Shown here one piece after another: positions 46,228 through 57,524 of a DNA stretch of 64,000 bases (its first letter is position 1; every line of letters starts with the position of its first letter). The stretch is from Grammothele lineata. Lineage: Eukaryota; Basidiomycota; Agaricomycetes; Polyporales; Polyporaceae. The stretch covers positions 41,942 to 105,941 of the forward strand of contig NDFF03000170.1 of NCBI GenBank assembly GCA_002150815.3. The letters are read 5' to 3'. The position numbers were made by a program, and so were the translations under genes. The notes under the pieces were generated by a model. That model saw only the letters and a program-made list of their open reading frames with translations. It did not search any database and was not told the DNA's origin.

Positions 46228-47943
46228 ATGCCTTCACGCTCAAAGGGCCGCCCGAGGCCGCGGTCGAACAAGTATGAAGCGGGATCACAACGCAAAGTTC
46301 CCCTTACGCGGCCGCCCCACAGGTTGCCGCTACAGGACATTCCGGGCTCTTTCAACACCACTCTTGCCTATGACGCCGAATCTCCATTCTACCGCCTCCC
46401 AAACGAGCTCCTCTTTGAGATCTTTGGCCATTCCCTCAAGTTCTCTCGTATTTCTCAGCGTACGACCTCGGTGCGTTTCATGCTGGTCTGCAGACGCTGG
46501 CGAGACGTGGCTTGTGCCGCCCTCGCCCGCCTGACGAACATCGAGGTCGATGGCCCGGGTCCTTCAAGATGGCTGAATCTCTGCCTCGCCCGTACATCGT
46601 CAGCGCCGGTCAATGTTGTCTTTAGGCCCGGCTATAAAGCGCACTTCAACGATTTCCAGCTACTATCACATCACATGGATCGTATCCACGGACTGGTTTT
46701 TGGGCGGGCTCTGTGCGATCGTCTTCAACTTCCGTGTCTGCGAGTCCTTCTCAAGGCCGGCACCGATCCTCATCTCAAGACTTGTCTCGGATCCAGACCC
46801 AGTAGTCACGCCACATCAAGCCGCGCATCGCCATTGAAAGTCTTGAAGGTGTCGGCATTGGCGCGGCAGCGTGCGAAGGAACTTACCCTGTTACTGCGTT
46901 CCAAGACCTATCCTGAGCTCCAACATCTCCAGCTTCGCTGTATATCGATCCCAATAGAGAGTCGCCTCTACGTGAATCTTCGTACCCTCAGCCTCCATCA
47001 GTGTAGTGCTTCCCTTACGTTCGATAAGTTCATCGACATAGTCTTGTCAGCATCGAATCTCCAAGAACTCACTCTCGAACGGTTCCTTGAGTACCTCTAT
47101 GATACTGAGTCTGAGGTCTCCCATCACGCACCCTCCCCACCCCGGCTCAAACGCCTCGTCATCATCCAAGAGAGCGCCGAGGATATCTCCTACTTCCTCA
47201 CCCATATCCCTTTCCCTACCGTCTCTCTCGAGCTCGACGCTTGGTGGGAGGCCGCTACCTCTTTTGCCGACCTTCTGCCTCTGGAGAACGACATCCCTTT
47301 CCTGGCATCTGCTACTCGTGCTGTACTTAAATTCTCCAGCTGTTTCGAGCTCCGTCTCATCACCAATCCTCCTCCACTTGGCGGGACAACCTCCTCAAGC
47401 AGCGAGGGTACGGCTGGCACAATGACAACGCTCCGCCTCCGCCCACATAACAGAGATGACCGCGGGCATCATCTTACTCTTCCGAGAGGACTTTCGTCGT
47501 TCGCGTCGGTGCTGTCTCTCGGGAAGGGCATCTCGCCGCGCCTCGTCGAGCTTGATGTGTGCGCAGACATGGAATCCGCACCCGCTTCGGCGTGGGCGGC
47601 GGTCTTCCCGCTGCTCCCTGCACTGGAGCGCATCTTACTCCTCCACTCGCCAACTCACCGAAGCTCCCTGTGTACGCCGTTCTGGGACGCGCTCCGCACA
47701 AAACTGCACGCACTCCCGCGTCTGCGGGAAGTGGAGATTGATGTACGCTCGACGCTGAGCTGGTCGATGATGCCGGCGATGGAGATTTGCTTGCACAAGC
47801 GGGCAGCGGAGGGGCTAGTGTTGGACGTGCTGAAGATCTCGTACTGCGCCGAACTCGGGGCGAACGGAGAGAACGATCGTATAGGCAGACTCTTTCGCCG
47901 GCTGAAGAGGTTGGTAAGGGAAGTTGAATGCGAAGTGTGGTAA
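46228..47943 (+). CDS. F-box protein, distant relative of the tandem array
   Basis: A single exon of 571 residues. A basic Pro/Arg-rich leader of about 45 residues precedes the F-box (FYRLPNELLFEIFGHSL, then FMLVCRRWRDVACAALARL). The remainder is Leu-rich with LRR-like segments (LQHLQLRCISI, LRTLSLHQCSA, LQELTLERFLE, LVSL-type strands) and an Asp/Glu-rich C-terminus. It has the same general design as the genes at 21-31 kb, but shares few exact blocks with them, so it is an older paralogue and not part of the recent duplication. The basic leader could direct it to the nucleus. Its substrate is unknown. Confidence 0.8.
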   Translation: MPSRSKGRPRPRSNKYEAGSQRKVPLTRPPHRLPLQDIPGSFNTTLAYDAESPFYRLPNELLFEIFGHSLKFSRISQRTTSVRFMLVCRRWRDVACAALARLTNIEVDGPGPSRWLNLCLARTSSAPVNVVFRPGYKAHFNDFQLLSHHMDRIHGLVFGRALCDRLQLPCLRVLLKAGTDPHLKTCLGSRPSSHATSSRASPLKVLKVSALARQRAKELTLLLRSKTYPELQHLQLRCISIPIESRLYVNLRTLSLHQCSASLTFDKFIDIVLSASNLQELTLERFLEYLYDTESEVSHHAPSPPRLKRLVIIQESAEDISYFLTHIPFPTVSLELDAWWEAATSFADLLPLENDIPFLASATRAVLKFSSCFELRLITNPPPLGGTTSSSSEGTAGTMTTLRLRPHNRDDRGHHLTLPRGLSSFASVLSLGKGISPRLVELDVCADMESAPASAWAAVFPLLPALERILLLHSPTHRSSLCTPFWDALRTKLHALPRLREVEIDVRSTLSWSMMPAMEICLHKRAAEGLVLDVLKISYCAELGANGENDRIGRLFRRLKRLVREVECEVW

Positions 47944-48393
47944 CTCGATTCATAGACATGGGTCTGAAACTTCTGCCGTCTACTTCATGATTCTGTGTAG
48001 TTTTGTAATCAGTACACATCCTCACTAAGCCAGTTGTAAGACACATACCTCGTCTATATAGCCACCGCTCCATCGCCTGGCATCCAAGGGCTAGGTCTCT
48101 CGGCGAGCGGAAATGAAAGGAGTCTGATGGTCGGACGTCCGACGGAGAGGAAGCCTGGGACTCGGAGACGCGTTGATGTCTGCACGTGATGTCGGCCCGC
48201 TCCGGCTCGTAGAGACCCGCCGAGCGACAAGCGCCCGTACTGCCTATGTTGGCTATTGTGTTTTTGGGTGGCCCACGACAAGGCCACCACGACCAGTGCC
48301 ACAACGCCTCCTTCCTGCTCTTTGTGACGCATACAACCAGCTATCTGCGCTTTCTCTGTTTCTCCACAACCACCAACACTATACGCCACAACC
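47944..48393. other. intergenic stretch
   Basis: It serves as the 3' flank of the F-box gene and promoter of the following gene. Nothing specific is seen. Confidence 0.4.
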
Positions 48394-49560
48394 ATGGAGG
48401 AGCCCGGCTCTTCCTCATCCTTCCGCGACATCGCGACTACATCCTCTTCCCGATCTCCCCACCACCGTGCTCCTACTCCTCCCCGGCCTCTCAAGCGCAA
48501 ACGGAGCCTCGCCACTATGACCGTCACGACTTCCAAGCAGATATTTACCCTGCCTATTGTTTTGCCAGACCCCCATGGCGACCCCAACGAGCCGTACGTC
48601 TCTCCGCCTTCCCCTGTGCCTACGGAGATCGTCGAGGACGTCCCGGAACAGTCTCCCGAGGAAATCATGGAGGCCGCCAAAGCCACCGGTGTGAAGGTGC
48701 GCGACTTCGCCCACGAGCCCCGCCCCCTGCCGGACATCCGCGCGCCCGAGCTCTTCAGGCGCCCTCTCGAAGCTCTCATCCTCCACGACCGCTACATTCG
48801 CGTCCGAAAGAAGCACAAGGCGTATAAGGAACAGTGCCGACTTCCTCCGAAGACGCTCTACAACCTCCTACACGCTGGCTGGATCACGAAGGAGGAGGCG
48901 GCTGTCAACTGGCTGGCGGAAGATCACGCAGCTGTCCAGGCGTATGAAGCGCGGCCGAACGGGCCGTACCCGTTCCTCTTGCCCTCTACCGCGAAACGGC
49001 CGACCAAGGCGTACCGCAGGGAGCTCCTCAAGGCGTCGATCGAGGCCTTCTATGCGTTCGAAGTTTCGAGATTGGGAGACGGCAAATCCGCTATACGCAA
49101 GGAAGATCTCTACATTCCTGACGAACAAATCTACGTCCCGGAAGACGTGCCTGGTATGGACGACGGACCTACACGCCACCCAGACCTTCCCGTCTCCCGA
49201 ATCCCCTCCCGTTTTTCCGAAGGCGATTCTGCCAATCTAGCCATCAGTTCCGTCGTTGCCGAGATACCTTCGACGATGGTTGCTGAAGTACCTTCGACGA
49301 TTGCGCAGCCTTCACAGAAGCGGCGCCGTGTCAGCCATCCACACGCCCCCTCATCTCCCGTGGTCGTATCCACGCCTACCACGCCGATGCGCGAAGATAC
49401 ACCCCAGTACGAGTCACCTCGCGCGTCACCGTCCCACAAGTTGTCGCGGAGCAAGAGCTTCACGTCGAACACGCCTCCTGTTGATGAATCTCGATCACCT
49501 GTTCCTTCGGTGCGCAGGATCGGGCGTACGCAGACGCTTGCGAGAATCCCGGTGCGGTGA
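48394..49560 (+). CDS. hypothetical protein, probably nuclear
   Basis: An intronless frame of 388 residues. A Ser/Pro-rich start contains a basic cluster (PLKRKR). The central part, residues ~95-250, is the only region likely to fold: it is mostly helical and charged (LFRRPLEALILHDRYIRVRKK, LYNLLHAGWITKEEAAVNWL, AYRRELLKASIEAFYAFEV). The last ~130 residues are again disordered, with a second basic cluster (QKRRRV) and many Thr-Pro/Ser-Pro sites. Two nuclear-localisation-like clusters suggest a nuclear protein regulated by phosphorylation. I recognise no named domain. Codon use and uninterrupted length make it a real gene. Confidence 0.75.
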   Translation: MEEPGSSSSFRDIATTSSSRSPHHRAPTPPRPLKRKRSLATMTVTTSKQIFTLPIVLPDPHGDPNEPYVSPPSPVPTEIVEDVPEQSPEEIMEAAKATGVKVRDFAHEPRPLPDIRAPELFRRPLEALILHDRYIRVRKKHKAYKEQCRLPPKTLYNLLHAGWITKEEAAVNWLAEDHAAVQAYEARPNGPYPFLLPSTAKRPTKAYRRELLKASIEAFYAFEVSRLGDGKSAIRKEDLYIPDEQIYVPEDVPGMDDGPTRHPDLPVSRIPSRFSEGDSANLAISSVVAEIPSTMVAEVPSTIAQPSQKRRRVSHPHAPSSPVVVSTPTTPMREDTPQYESPRASPSHKLSRSKSFTSNTPPVDESRSPVPSVRRIGRTQTLARIPVR

Positions 49561-50868
49561 CGGTGGATGGTAGTGATTATTTTCTTGGTACGCCTCTTTC
49601 TCCCTTTTTGTCCTTCTCCATCGTCTCATCTCCATTTCCATCCGTAGCTGAAACTTGGAACGAACGGACATCGCGCTTCGTGTATCTCTAGCTATTCCAC
49701 CCCGGGGTATCGTTGTTGTGCCACATACATATCTTATTCACTGTGCATGTATCGCATCTCTGCCCCCCCTGACCCGAGCGCTGTCGCTCAGGTTACCCCC
49801 GCTTACCTCCGCACTGTAGACCTAGCACGCACGCGCTGTTGACGCTCTGTTTGTAGATTAGTTCAGAAACACGCATATTGGGATTGATGTTGAATGGCAT
49901 ATATGCGCGACGCCTCGCTGGTATCGGCCAAGGCTAGCTATGACAACATTTGTGAGATTCTCCTTCCTTCACAGTCTAGTAAGCACACGTTCCATTGGTT
50001 TTCAGTTCGAACTGATCTTTCGATACAGTCACTTACAGCTGCGGTCCACCTGTCACGAATGTGATGGTGTATTCGTCCCTGAGACCATCGCTTTCGACAT
50101 CAAACCATGCGGTATAGAAACAAGCGGTCTGTGGCCGCTTCAAGTTTGACTTTACAGTGGTATGTATGTCCGTAGTGAGCATGAGCGCCAGTACCTGCGA
50201 ACCATATCTCCACGTGATCCTCCTAGTATTCCCCGGTTTGCCGCCAGGTCGAGGGTTCGAGTCCCATCAGAGCGTTAATCGTGACGGTGATCCTCAGCTA
50301 CTACTACATATGATGTATGTCTTCTTTTTCTACCGCCTCGCGCCTATGTGAGTGTTTAATGAAAGTTGATACGTTTTCGTGCTCTCAGGCTTACATCTTC
50401 TTTCAGAGCAAACCACAGTAGGGTGCGGCGGGGCCCGGTGAAGTACCTCAGCGTGTCCGTGGCCTACTCCCGCTATCGGAAGCTATAGGACCACATTTCT
50501 CTGCGTCCGCGGGTAAATGCAACATGATTCCCAAGTCCGGGCTCTGTCTCACTGTTCGATGAGGCATTTGTCCTTATTACATCTGAACAAACAGAACTCG
50601 ACGTTCCTGCATCGCCTCGTAAGGACTACTGCATTACCGTTGTTCAACTTTAGGATCAATCTGTGGTAATCGCGCAGCAATGGAGCTCTGAACTATCCTT
50701 GGCAGGTCTTCCTTGCTTCTCTATATCTCCCGGCGCCGTCTCATCACCCACATCATGCAGAACCATCTCCACGTCAAGTGCGCATTCGCCGCAATTCTGC
50801 CGATATAGATACTCATACATTCGTACAGCAGTCGTGCTCTCGCCTTCACCCCTCTCTTCCAGACCTCA
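49561..50868. other. intergenic stretch
   Basis: No gene can be supported. A Pol III B-box consensus lies at 50254-50264, but the flanks do not form a tRNA acceptor or D stem. Confidence 0.4.
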
Positions 50869-52138
50869 ATGGATCCCGCCAAATTCAAGAACTTCGTTGT
50901 CGCCCGCGGGCACACGTACCATTACTACTATTCTCCTGCGAGCCCTGGGATGCCCACCCTGCTCTTCATTCACGGATTTCCATCAAGCTCGTTTGATTGG
51001 TCCCGTCAGGTGGCTCATTTCCAACCCAAGGGCTATGGTCTCGTCGTCCCTGATCTGATCGGGTCCGGCAAGAGCTCCAAGCCAGTCGATTACAGAGAGT
51101 TCCGCATGAAGCTGATTGCTCAGGATATCCTGAACATTCTCGACGTAGAGGGGCTGATGACTGTAGTAGGGATCGGACATGACTGGTGCGTTTCACTGTC
51201 CGAAATGCCTTCTGCGTAGCTTGCTGCTGCTGACGAGTATCTCCGTACTCGCCCAGGGGCTCAGCAATTCTCTCGACTCTTGCGGCACACCATCGCGATC
51301 GCTTCGATGGCTTTGCGTGGCTTTCCCTCTCCTACACTCCACCGAACCCAGAGCCCGTCGATCTCGATAAATGGCTGGCAGCCATGCAAGAGCAGTTTGG
51401 TGCAACCCCTTACGGATACTGGAAGTTCTTCCTCGCCCATAAGGGTCCTCAACTCTGCTCAAAGAACGTATGTGGATGCATGGTGTGGATGGATTCGTAG
51501 TCTGATATTCGTGTTGGTACAGCTCGACAGCTTCATTCAGCTTGTCTATCCCCCTACACCCGAGACGTGGGTCGAGTGGTTCTGCCCTGTCGGCAAGGCA
51601 CAGGAATGGGTAGAAGGGAACAATCTGCCGGGCCGCGCACCGTGGATGACGGCTGAGGTACGCTTCCATCTGCCCATCACGCCTGCGCTCGCCACCATGG
51701 CATAAGCTAACGACGTTGATTCGTACTTCGGTCGGGCTGCGTAGGAATACTCCGCCATTCGCGGCCATCTTGCGAATGGTGACTTACGGTCTGCGATGAA
51801 CTTCTATCACGCCTTCTGCGAAAACGTCAACCTCCCGGATCACCAAGGTGCGTGCGAAGTTGCAGCTGCGGGGACCCCTCAGCTGATAGATCACCCCATG
51901 CCCTCCTCGTGCAGCACTCCCCGCGGAGGCGGCCCGTGTTCACAAGCCCGCACTTTTCATTGCTGCGAAGCGCGACTTCGCATGTCGTGCTGACATCGGC
52001 AGGGCATCTATGCGTCAGTTCGTGGACGGCGCGAAGATTGTCGAACTTGACACTGGGCACTGGATGCAAATGGAAGCGACGGAGGAGGTCAACTCAGCGC
52101 TCGAGCGGTGGCTCGGGAAGTTCGCGCGTTCTGAGTGA
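50869..52138 (+). CDS. alpha/beta hydrolase, epoxide-hydrolase-like
   Basis: Five exons (50869-51185, 51257-51467, 51523-51657, 51745-51847, 51915-52138) give 329 residues. The fold markers are HGFP at 35-38 (oxyanion hole), the nucleophile elbow GHDWGS with Asp105, and the catalytic histidine His304 in TGHWMQME; an acidic member is likely Asp276. An aspartate nucleophile with HGFP is the signature of soluble epoxide hydrolases and relatives, which open epoxides to diols with water; a haloalkane dehalogenase-like activity is less likely in a fungus. No signal peptide is present, so it is cytosolic. It lies 3.2 kb from a set of three flavin monooxygenases, which would fit a role in handling oxidised intermediates. 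Confidence 0.88.
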
Positions 52139-52714
52139 GCGTCTAGACTCGGAGGACTCAGCGAACCGTGTATGAATATGAAGTGTATATGGCTGAGGGA
52201 CGCCGCTGTTGTCTTTGCCGAGTACTTATTTGGGGACTTCATTGAAAGCCGGAAGAATCACTAGTGCCGGTGTTGTTCATATGTGTTTGGCGGTTTTCAA
52301 AGAACACTACTTATGGCTCGCCCACCGATTGCGTGCACGTTGCGTGCGCTCGAAGTCATGCGCGCTTGGCCATGATTCTCGAAAATAGCTGTATCGGCTG
52401 CTTTGTGGCCTCTCGCCCCATCCGGGGTCGTACCGTTGGGGAAGTAGCGCAGGACCCAGTAGGGATGGCGTAGATGTATGCCGATACCATATGGACGTCT
52501 ACTAGACGTCATTTGCTTGAATCCACTTCTAAGTGGACAGGCGGGGATCCATGATTCACGGAATAGCGCGGCAGCTCAAGTCGATGATAGCATACGCCGG
52601 TACGAGTACATTTGGGGGATCATTCGGATACTACTAGCACAAGATTCCTATCGCGTTTAGTACATATCGCTCTCAGCAGGCTTCGTCGGGAACTTGAACA
52701 CTCTCTCAGCACGT
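52139..52714. other. convergent intergenic stretch
   Basis: This lies between the 3' ends of the hydrolase gene (plus) and the beta-prism gene (minus). No gene is visible. Confidence 0.4.
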
Positions 52715-54123
52715 TCATTGAGTGCGCCAGATGAGATAGAGGAAGTCTCCACCCCGATTGGCGTTAATGTCCCCAGTCGAATTAACGCTTCCCCTTTCCC
52801 GAGCACGAATGTTAATGTAATTCATGGGATCGCGGATGTCTCAGAAGAGATGCGCACCCTTTTCCCCACCCGGCGGTCATCTTTCTGATGTCGTAGATAT
52901 TAAGAGCATTTCCAGAGCGCAAAAGTTTGACATCGACGATCTTCGCTGACTGGCGATGGTCACGGACGGGATATATGTAGCGGAAGTCTCCTCCGGCACC
53001 CTTAGCAAGGTCGGCCTTTCCCTGTACTTCTCGGCCCTGAATATGGAGATCGAATGATGTGACGGCTAGGCTGGTGGTGAATGTGTATTGAGGGACAAGC
53101 CACACGAATCTGTAAATTCGCCATCCAGGTGAGCGTGCCATTGCATAACATTAAGCGTCGAATAATCAATATTAAAAGGTATGACCAGACATACTTTCCC
53201 TTCTGCCCGCGGTTGATATCATCACTCGAGCTGTTGTACTCACGGACACGATGCTCAGGAGCGTCGGTCCCGTTATCGCCATATACCACCTGTGATGTGT
53301 CATTGAAGCATCAAGCGGGTTAACACGCCGCCGCGTACGCAATTCGTCTTGACTGTTAGGCCTCTAGGACAAATGTCCGAAAAACACTCACCCTGAAGTC
53401 CCGAATGAACTCGATCGGTTGGACTACAACAACGAGGAAGACCGTCTTGTCACTGCTAGCTTCCTTAGGTGAACTTGTCGTAGAAAATCTATCCAGGACA
53501 AATTGAATGCCTTTTCCCGTCAAAATCTGCTGATATATGTAGAGGCGATCACCGGCCCCGACGGAGACTGCAGCAAGAAGACTTCTAGTGAGTAGCTGAA
53601 CACATTGCATGGAAGAAGCTACTTGGTATCCACATTTGTTCCGAACTATCCTCTCTTTCCTTTGTTCGGTTGTATATGTGACCTCGGTAGTTGATGACAC
53701 GAGATCTTTGAGAACTTTGGATTGTTCAAAGCTTGCTTCCAGGGTGGCAGACACAGGATTATAGGACGCTTCAGCACTAGATTTGATCCCTGCTCTACAT
53801 ATCATTGGGTAGAAAGGATGAGGATCCTACCTCTGAGGACGGTGAAACAACGAACTTCGAGGCTTCCTCAGAGGCCTTCTCCTGGATGCTTTTTCGGTAT
53901 TCATTGCCTTTCACGAGCTTCGACTCCACAGCCTCGACTGTACGCTCGATGGTCGAATTGCGGTTATTCCTGTTGTCAATTTCTTCGAGCTACATATAGA
54001 GGGAAAGCTTCAGCATCAAATAGCAGTGGTTGGAGCCGAACCATGTCAACTATCGGGACGTACCAGCATCCATGACAACGTGCAAGGGAGCCTGACAGCG
54101 ATGCGTGTGTTCTTATTCGCCAT
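52715..54123 (-). CDS. protein with three-fold GG-motif beta-prism (MABP-like) C-terminus; possibly membrane-acting
   Basis: Six minus-strand exons (54123-54064, 53989-53856, 53794-53392, 53289-53195, 53109-52858, 52793-52715) join in phase to 340 residues. The C-terminal ~130 residues hold three related motifs, SDDINRGQKGKFVWLVP, KADLAKGAGGDFRYIYP and GDINANRGGDFLYLIW, spaced as one per blade. This matches the internal three-fold repeat of MABP-type beta-prisms, known from MVB12 and DENN proteins and from proteins paired with pore-forming domains. The N-terminal part is helical and charged, followed by Ser/Ala/Thr-rich strands (KSSAEASYNPVSATLEASF) and a segment DRLYIYQQILTGKGI, a style seen in aerolysin- and MACPF-like proteins. 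No signal peptide is evident. The function is unknown; membrane or glycan binding is inferred. The donor after exon 2 (GTTCGT) is weak, because the better GTAGGA would leave a 36-base intron and the wrong phase. Confidence 0.6.
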
Positions 54124-54522
54124 AATCGTTGTAGAGACAACTGGGAGAATCAATAGTATGAAGCAAGGACAAGGATATGAAGGGGCAGCCTGAGTAGACG
54201 TAGGGGTGTCTTGAGCCCGATGAAAGCCGCTGTGGCCTACCACGCTGCATTTGTGAGCTCACCACTGCGACAACAAGGTTCCGGTTACCGTCACATGGAT
54301 CTGGACCCGGGATGCCGGAGTGCCGTTAGCTTAGAAGATTGGAACTCTTGTGAGATTCTTTTGGGGTGCTACACAGATGCACGCCGTCAGGCCATAAGCG
54401 GATATTTCAGGTTCAATTAAGTTGCATAGCACTAGACCACTCGATATTCACTTGTATCTAGCAACTCTACACTGCTATGAAGATCTAGCATGAAGTAGTA
54501 TGTCGTCAGTTATCGTCTGGCC
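54124..54522. other. intergenic stretch
   Basis: This is the upstream region of the beta-prism gene, lying before the stop of a same-strand gene. I see no further feature. Confidence 0.4.
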
Positions 54523-54948
54523 TTAGCTACCAGCGATCACAGAGAGGTGCTCACTACTCAGACGATGAGAATTTTGAGATGAATGTGAGTTGTCGCCCTT
54601 GTCGACCGTACCCGAGCTCTGAAACATGTGTCTACCTTCTCCGGTGTTGAGCGAACCTTCATCTCGGTAGGTACGCTTCTTCTTTTCGGTAGGTACTTCA
54701 TTCATCTCCGAGTCCCTATCGCTTTCCAATGCGGATGTTGCGGGATACAAGCGTCTGAGGAATCAACCAAATGCGAGCTCCTGTAGGCCATCTATACTCA
54801 CTCACAAGTACCCAAGAGTCGGTCCAATGAGACTTTTACGTATGACCAACAAAGCGGCCGTAGTCGCCATAGTATTTTCACCATCGAGCCACGTCATGTA
54901 TCGCCCTAGTCCTGCAAAAGGAGCGGCGACATGAGCCTTGGCGGTCAT
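54523..54948 (-). CDS. small unknown protein, or 3' part of a longer gene
   Basis: Two minus-strand exons (54948-54806 and 54754-54523) join over a 51-base GT-AG intron (donor GTGAGT) in phase to 124 residues. The first exon has a mildly hydrophobic stretch (MATTAALLVIRKSLIGPTLG). The second encodes a highly polar tail with a basic cluster (EKKKRTYRDEG) and Ser/His/Asn-rich end. The hydrophobic-then-polar order resembles the last membrane helix and cytosolic tail of a multi-pass protein. Frames further upstream (to 55307) contain more hydrophobic segments but could not be joined convincingly, so the true start may lie upstream. No family is recognised. Confidence 0.35.
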
Positions 54949-55327
54949 ACGCGTCCGCGGCCGATGCATATGACGAGTGGCGATATCGAGCAAGAGTATG
55001 TAGCGTGCATGAGAGCGAAGTGAGCCCAAAACTTGTGCCGGAGTATCGGGACGATGGAAGAGTATATTGAGAGGAGGCGACTTCGAACGGGCGAGACAGC
55101 TACAACCACCGGAACGGGGCCGAACGTTGATAGCGCTTTAGCAGCTGGACGTCCGGGATAGGGTGTCGCTCCGTCGTCGGCACACAGCTCAAACGTCGTT
55201 CCAGGGGACCCCGTATTGTGGTTGAGATATATATAGTCGTCGACTCCACCCTCGAAGCAGGTGGTGAAGATCATGGCGACTAAAGAAACGCATGGTTGCC
55301 GCATCATGGACTACCGGGGCGCGTTTA

Positions 55328-57524
55328 CTACGCCTTCGCTCCCTCTCGGAAGCCGTCGTACGGCATTAGCCCCAGCTCAATCGCCTTGATCTGGAGTGCC
55401 TATTGTATAGGTCAGCCACACGCAACAGAGCAGGTAGAAAACTGGTCACGCACGAGCTGCTTCGAGTGGATCCGTGCGGTGGAGAAGTCGCCTGTGGCGA
55501 ACCACAGCTGTGCACACGACCGCATCAGCATGACCCAACGCTCGCAAAACAGCGGGCGCAATAAGGCTCACCCCTGGATAACCGCAGGGCTTGTAGCTCC
55601 CGTTGATCTCCCCTTCCTCGTCGAGCCCCCATTCCGGGTCGGTGCGGCCGAGAATGTCCTCGCCGAACAACTCCATGTTTACCTCGCGCATGTGAGTGTA
55701 ACCCGTCCTGCAGACGAATCTTTGAGTCAGTGACGCGCATATATGAACCTGTGGAAGCGACGTACGCGAAAATCACGACATCCGCTTGGAGCTCAGTGCC
55801 GTCTCCTAGAACGAGTCCATCCGGGGTGAACTGCTCGACAGTCGTAAGGCCCTTCACTTTGATCGCGCCACTGCCGATAAGGTCCGAGCAGCCCTTGTCC
55901 ATCCCTGCCCGCGTGGATGAGTATTGTGGAAGGTAACCTTGAATTACGCCCAGGACTTACAGAAACCTATATTTTCAGCGTCAGCGTGGGTTGCGCAGGC
56001 AAACACGTTCAACGCTTACCTCCGTAACGTTCGTATACAAGCGGGTACACGCCCTGCCCCTCCGGCCCAAGATCGACATGCGCGCCTCCTTTGCGCAGTT
56101 TCTCGTGCACGTCCCTGTGCGCCTCTAACGCCTGCTCTTGGCTCGCAATCGCGACTTGACGCATCAGCTTGAGCGGGAACGCAGCGAACCGGAAGTCCGA
56201 CACCTCGACCGGGACGTCCTCTGGCCAAGCCCCCTTCACTTGCCCGTTGACGAAGTTGCGCGTCATGACGCACGTCGGCGAGCGCTGCACCATCGTCACC
56301 GAGCCCGCGAGCCCGTCATCTGTCGAGCCGCGGAGCGCAAGGTCCTGGCAGATGTCCGCTGCGCTCTGGGCGGCGCCTACGACGACAACGCGCTTGCCCG
56401 CGAGGGCGCGCGCGCCGGGGTACTGCGAGGAGTGCACGGCTTGCCCGCGGAAAGCGTCCATCCCGGGGAAGTAAGGCACGTTCGGCCGCCCGAGCGTGCC
56501 AGTCGCGATGACGATGTGCGCGGGGTGGACGGTGGCGGGCTCGCCGGCGCGGTCGACGGTGACGGTCCAGGTGCGCGTGGCAGGGTCGTAGCGCGGGTGC
56601 GGGTGCATTTCCGTGGACGTCCAGACGACGAGGTCTTGGATGGATGCATACGTCTCGACCCAGTCGGCTATCTTGTCGCGCGGCGTGTACTCTGGCCAGT
56701 TGGAGGGGAAAGGTGTGTACAAAACTGCGAGCGCACCAGTCAATGTCTCGTATAATGGGTGAACATATACCGTGCTTACACGAATGTTGCGTTCGGACAG
56801 TGTGCAGAGTAAGAGTGGGATAGCGTTGCCGCCAGACGTCGCCGAGCCGGGCTGACCGCTCGATAACGAGTGCGGTGATGTTCATCTGTTTGAAGCGCGC
56901 TGCGAGCTGAAGACCCGTCTGACCTCCTCCGACTATAGGCTCCACGTGAGCACATACCATATTGGCAGAAGTAAGTAGAACCTCACTAATTAGGACATGG
57001 GGGTTCGTTTCGGTCTCTCGAACGAGCTCCGCAAACTCTGCCTGCATGTCTCTTCCAGGAAGTCCGGTGACGTCATCGCGCAAGGGCAATGTGCTGCGTT
57101 CTTCATGTCCAATGAGGTCCTCCAGTTCCATCAGGCAGGTGAACGCGCGATAGACCCCGTCGGCATCAGGCACGAGGCGGACGTGCGCGCGTCCGTGACC
57201 GTGGCGAAACTCGAACACGAACGCAAAGTCGACACCGATCGCCTGCCCATCTGCCACAGGAAAGTTGCGGGGGCGGAGATTAGTCGCCTGGTTGAGGTGG
57301 ATGTCCTTGATCTGTGCCACGGAAAGCCGTCCGTTGAGGTATGCCGTAATCTTCTCCCGGCCTGTGAGGGTTCGAAAGTCCCAGGAAAAGACGAGGAGAT
57401 CCCTGAGCCAGCCGTCCGGAAGAAAAAGACTGGCGAGGGAGACTACGTCTCCTTTCGAGAGCGCGGAGGCGCATTCCGCTAGCCAGTCTGAAGCGATGCG
57501 ATGGGGGTCTTGAGTGAGAGTCAT
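55328..57524 (-). CDS. NTF2-like/flavin monooxygenase fusion, copy 1
   Basis: Seven minus-strand exons (57524-56987, 56932-56780, 56724-56020, 55904-55766, 55707-55572, 55507-55454, 55399-55328) join to 598 residues. Residues ~1-150 are an NTF2-like alpha/beta domain (WLAECASALSKGDVVSLASLF, DGWLRDLLVFSWDFRTLTG). A class B flavin monooxygenase follows: FAD motif GGGQTG at 181-186, the fingerprint FRGQAVHSSQY at 322-332, and a second Rossmann motif at 347-352 reading GAAQSA, where the two other copies have GMGNSA. The loss of the second glycine could weaken or change NADPH binding. The late ATG motif is LWFATGDFS. Such enzymes use NADPH and oxygen to oxygenate N, S or carbonyl carbon. It is transcribed away from copies 2 and 3. 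Confidence 0.88.

Noticed and set aside
50254..50264. Possible tRNA with B-box GGTTCGAGTCC
   Set aside because: Only the T-loop consensus fits; no matching acceptor stem or A-box lies upstream.
53795..53830. Stronger-looking donor GTAGGA for exon 2 of the beta-prism gene
   Set aside because: It would make an intron of only 36 bases and enter the next exon in the wrong phase, giving an early stop.
56316..57524. 402-codon continuous minus-strand frame in monooxygenase copy 1
   Set aside because: It runs through intron 1 (stop-free multiple of three) and past the true end of exon 2 into an unrelated frame; the spliced model restores the family sequence.
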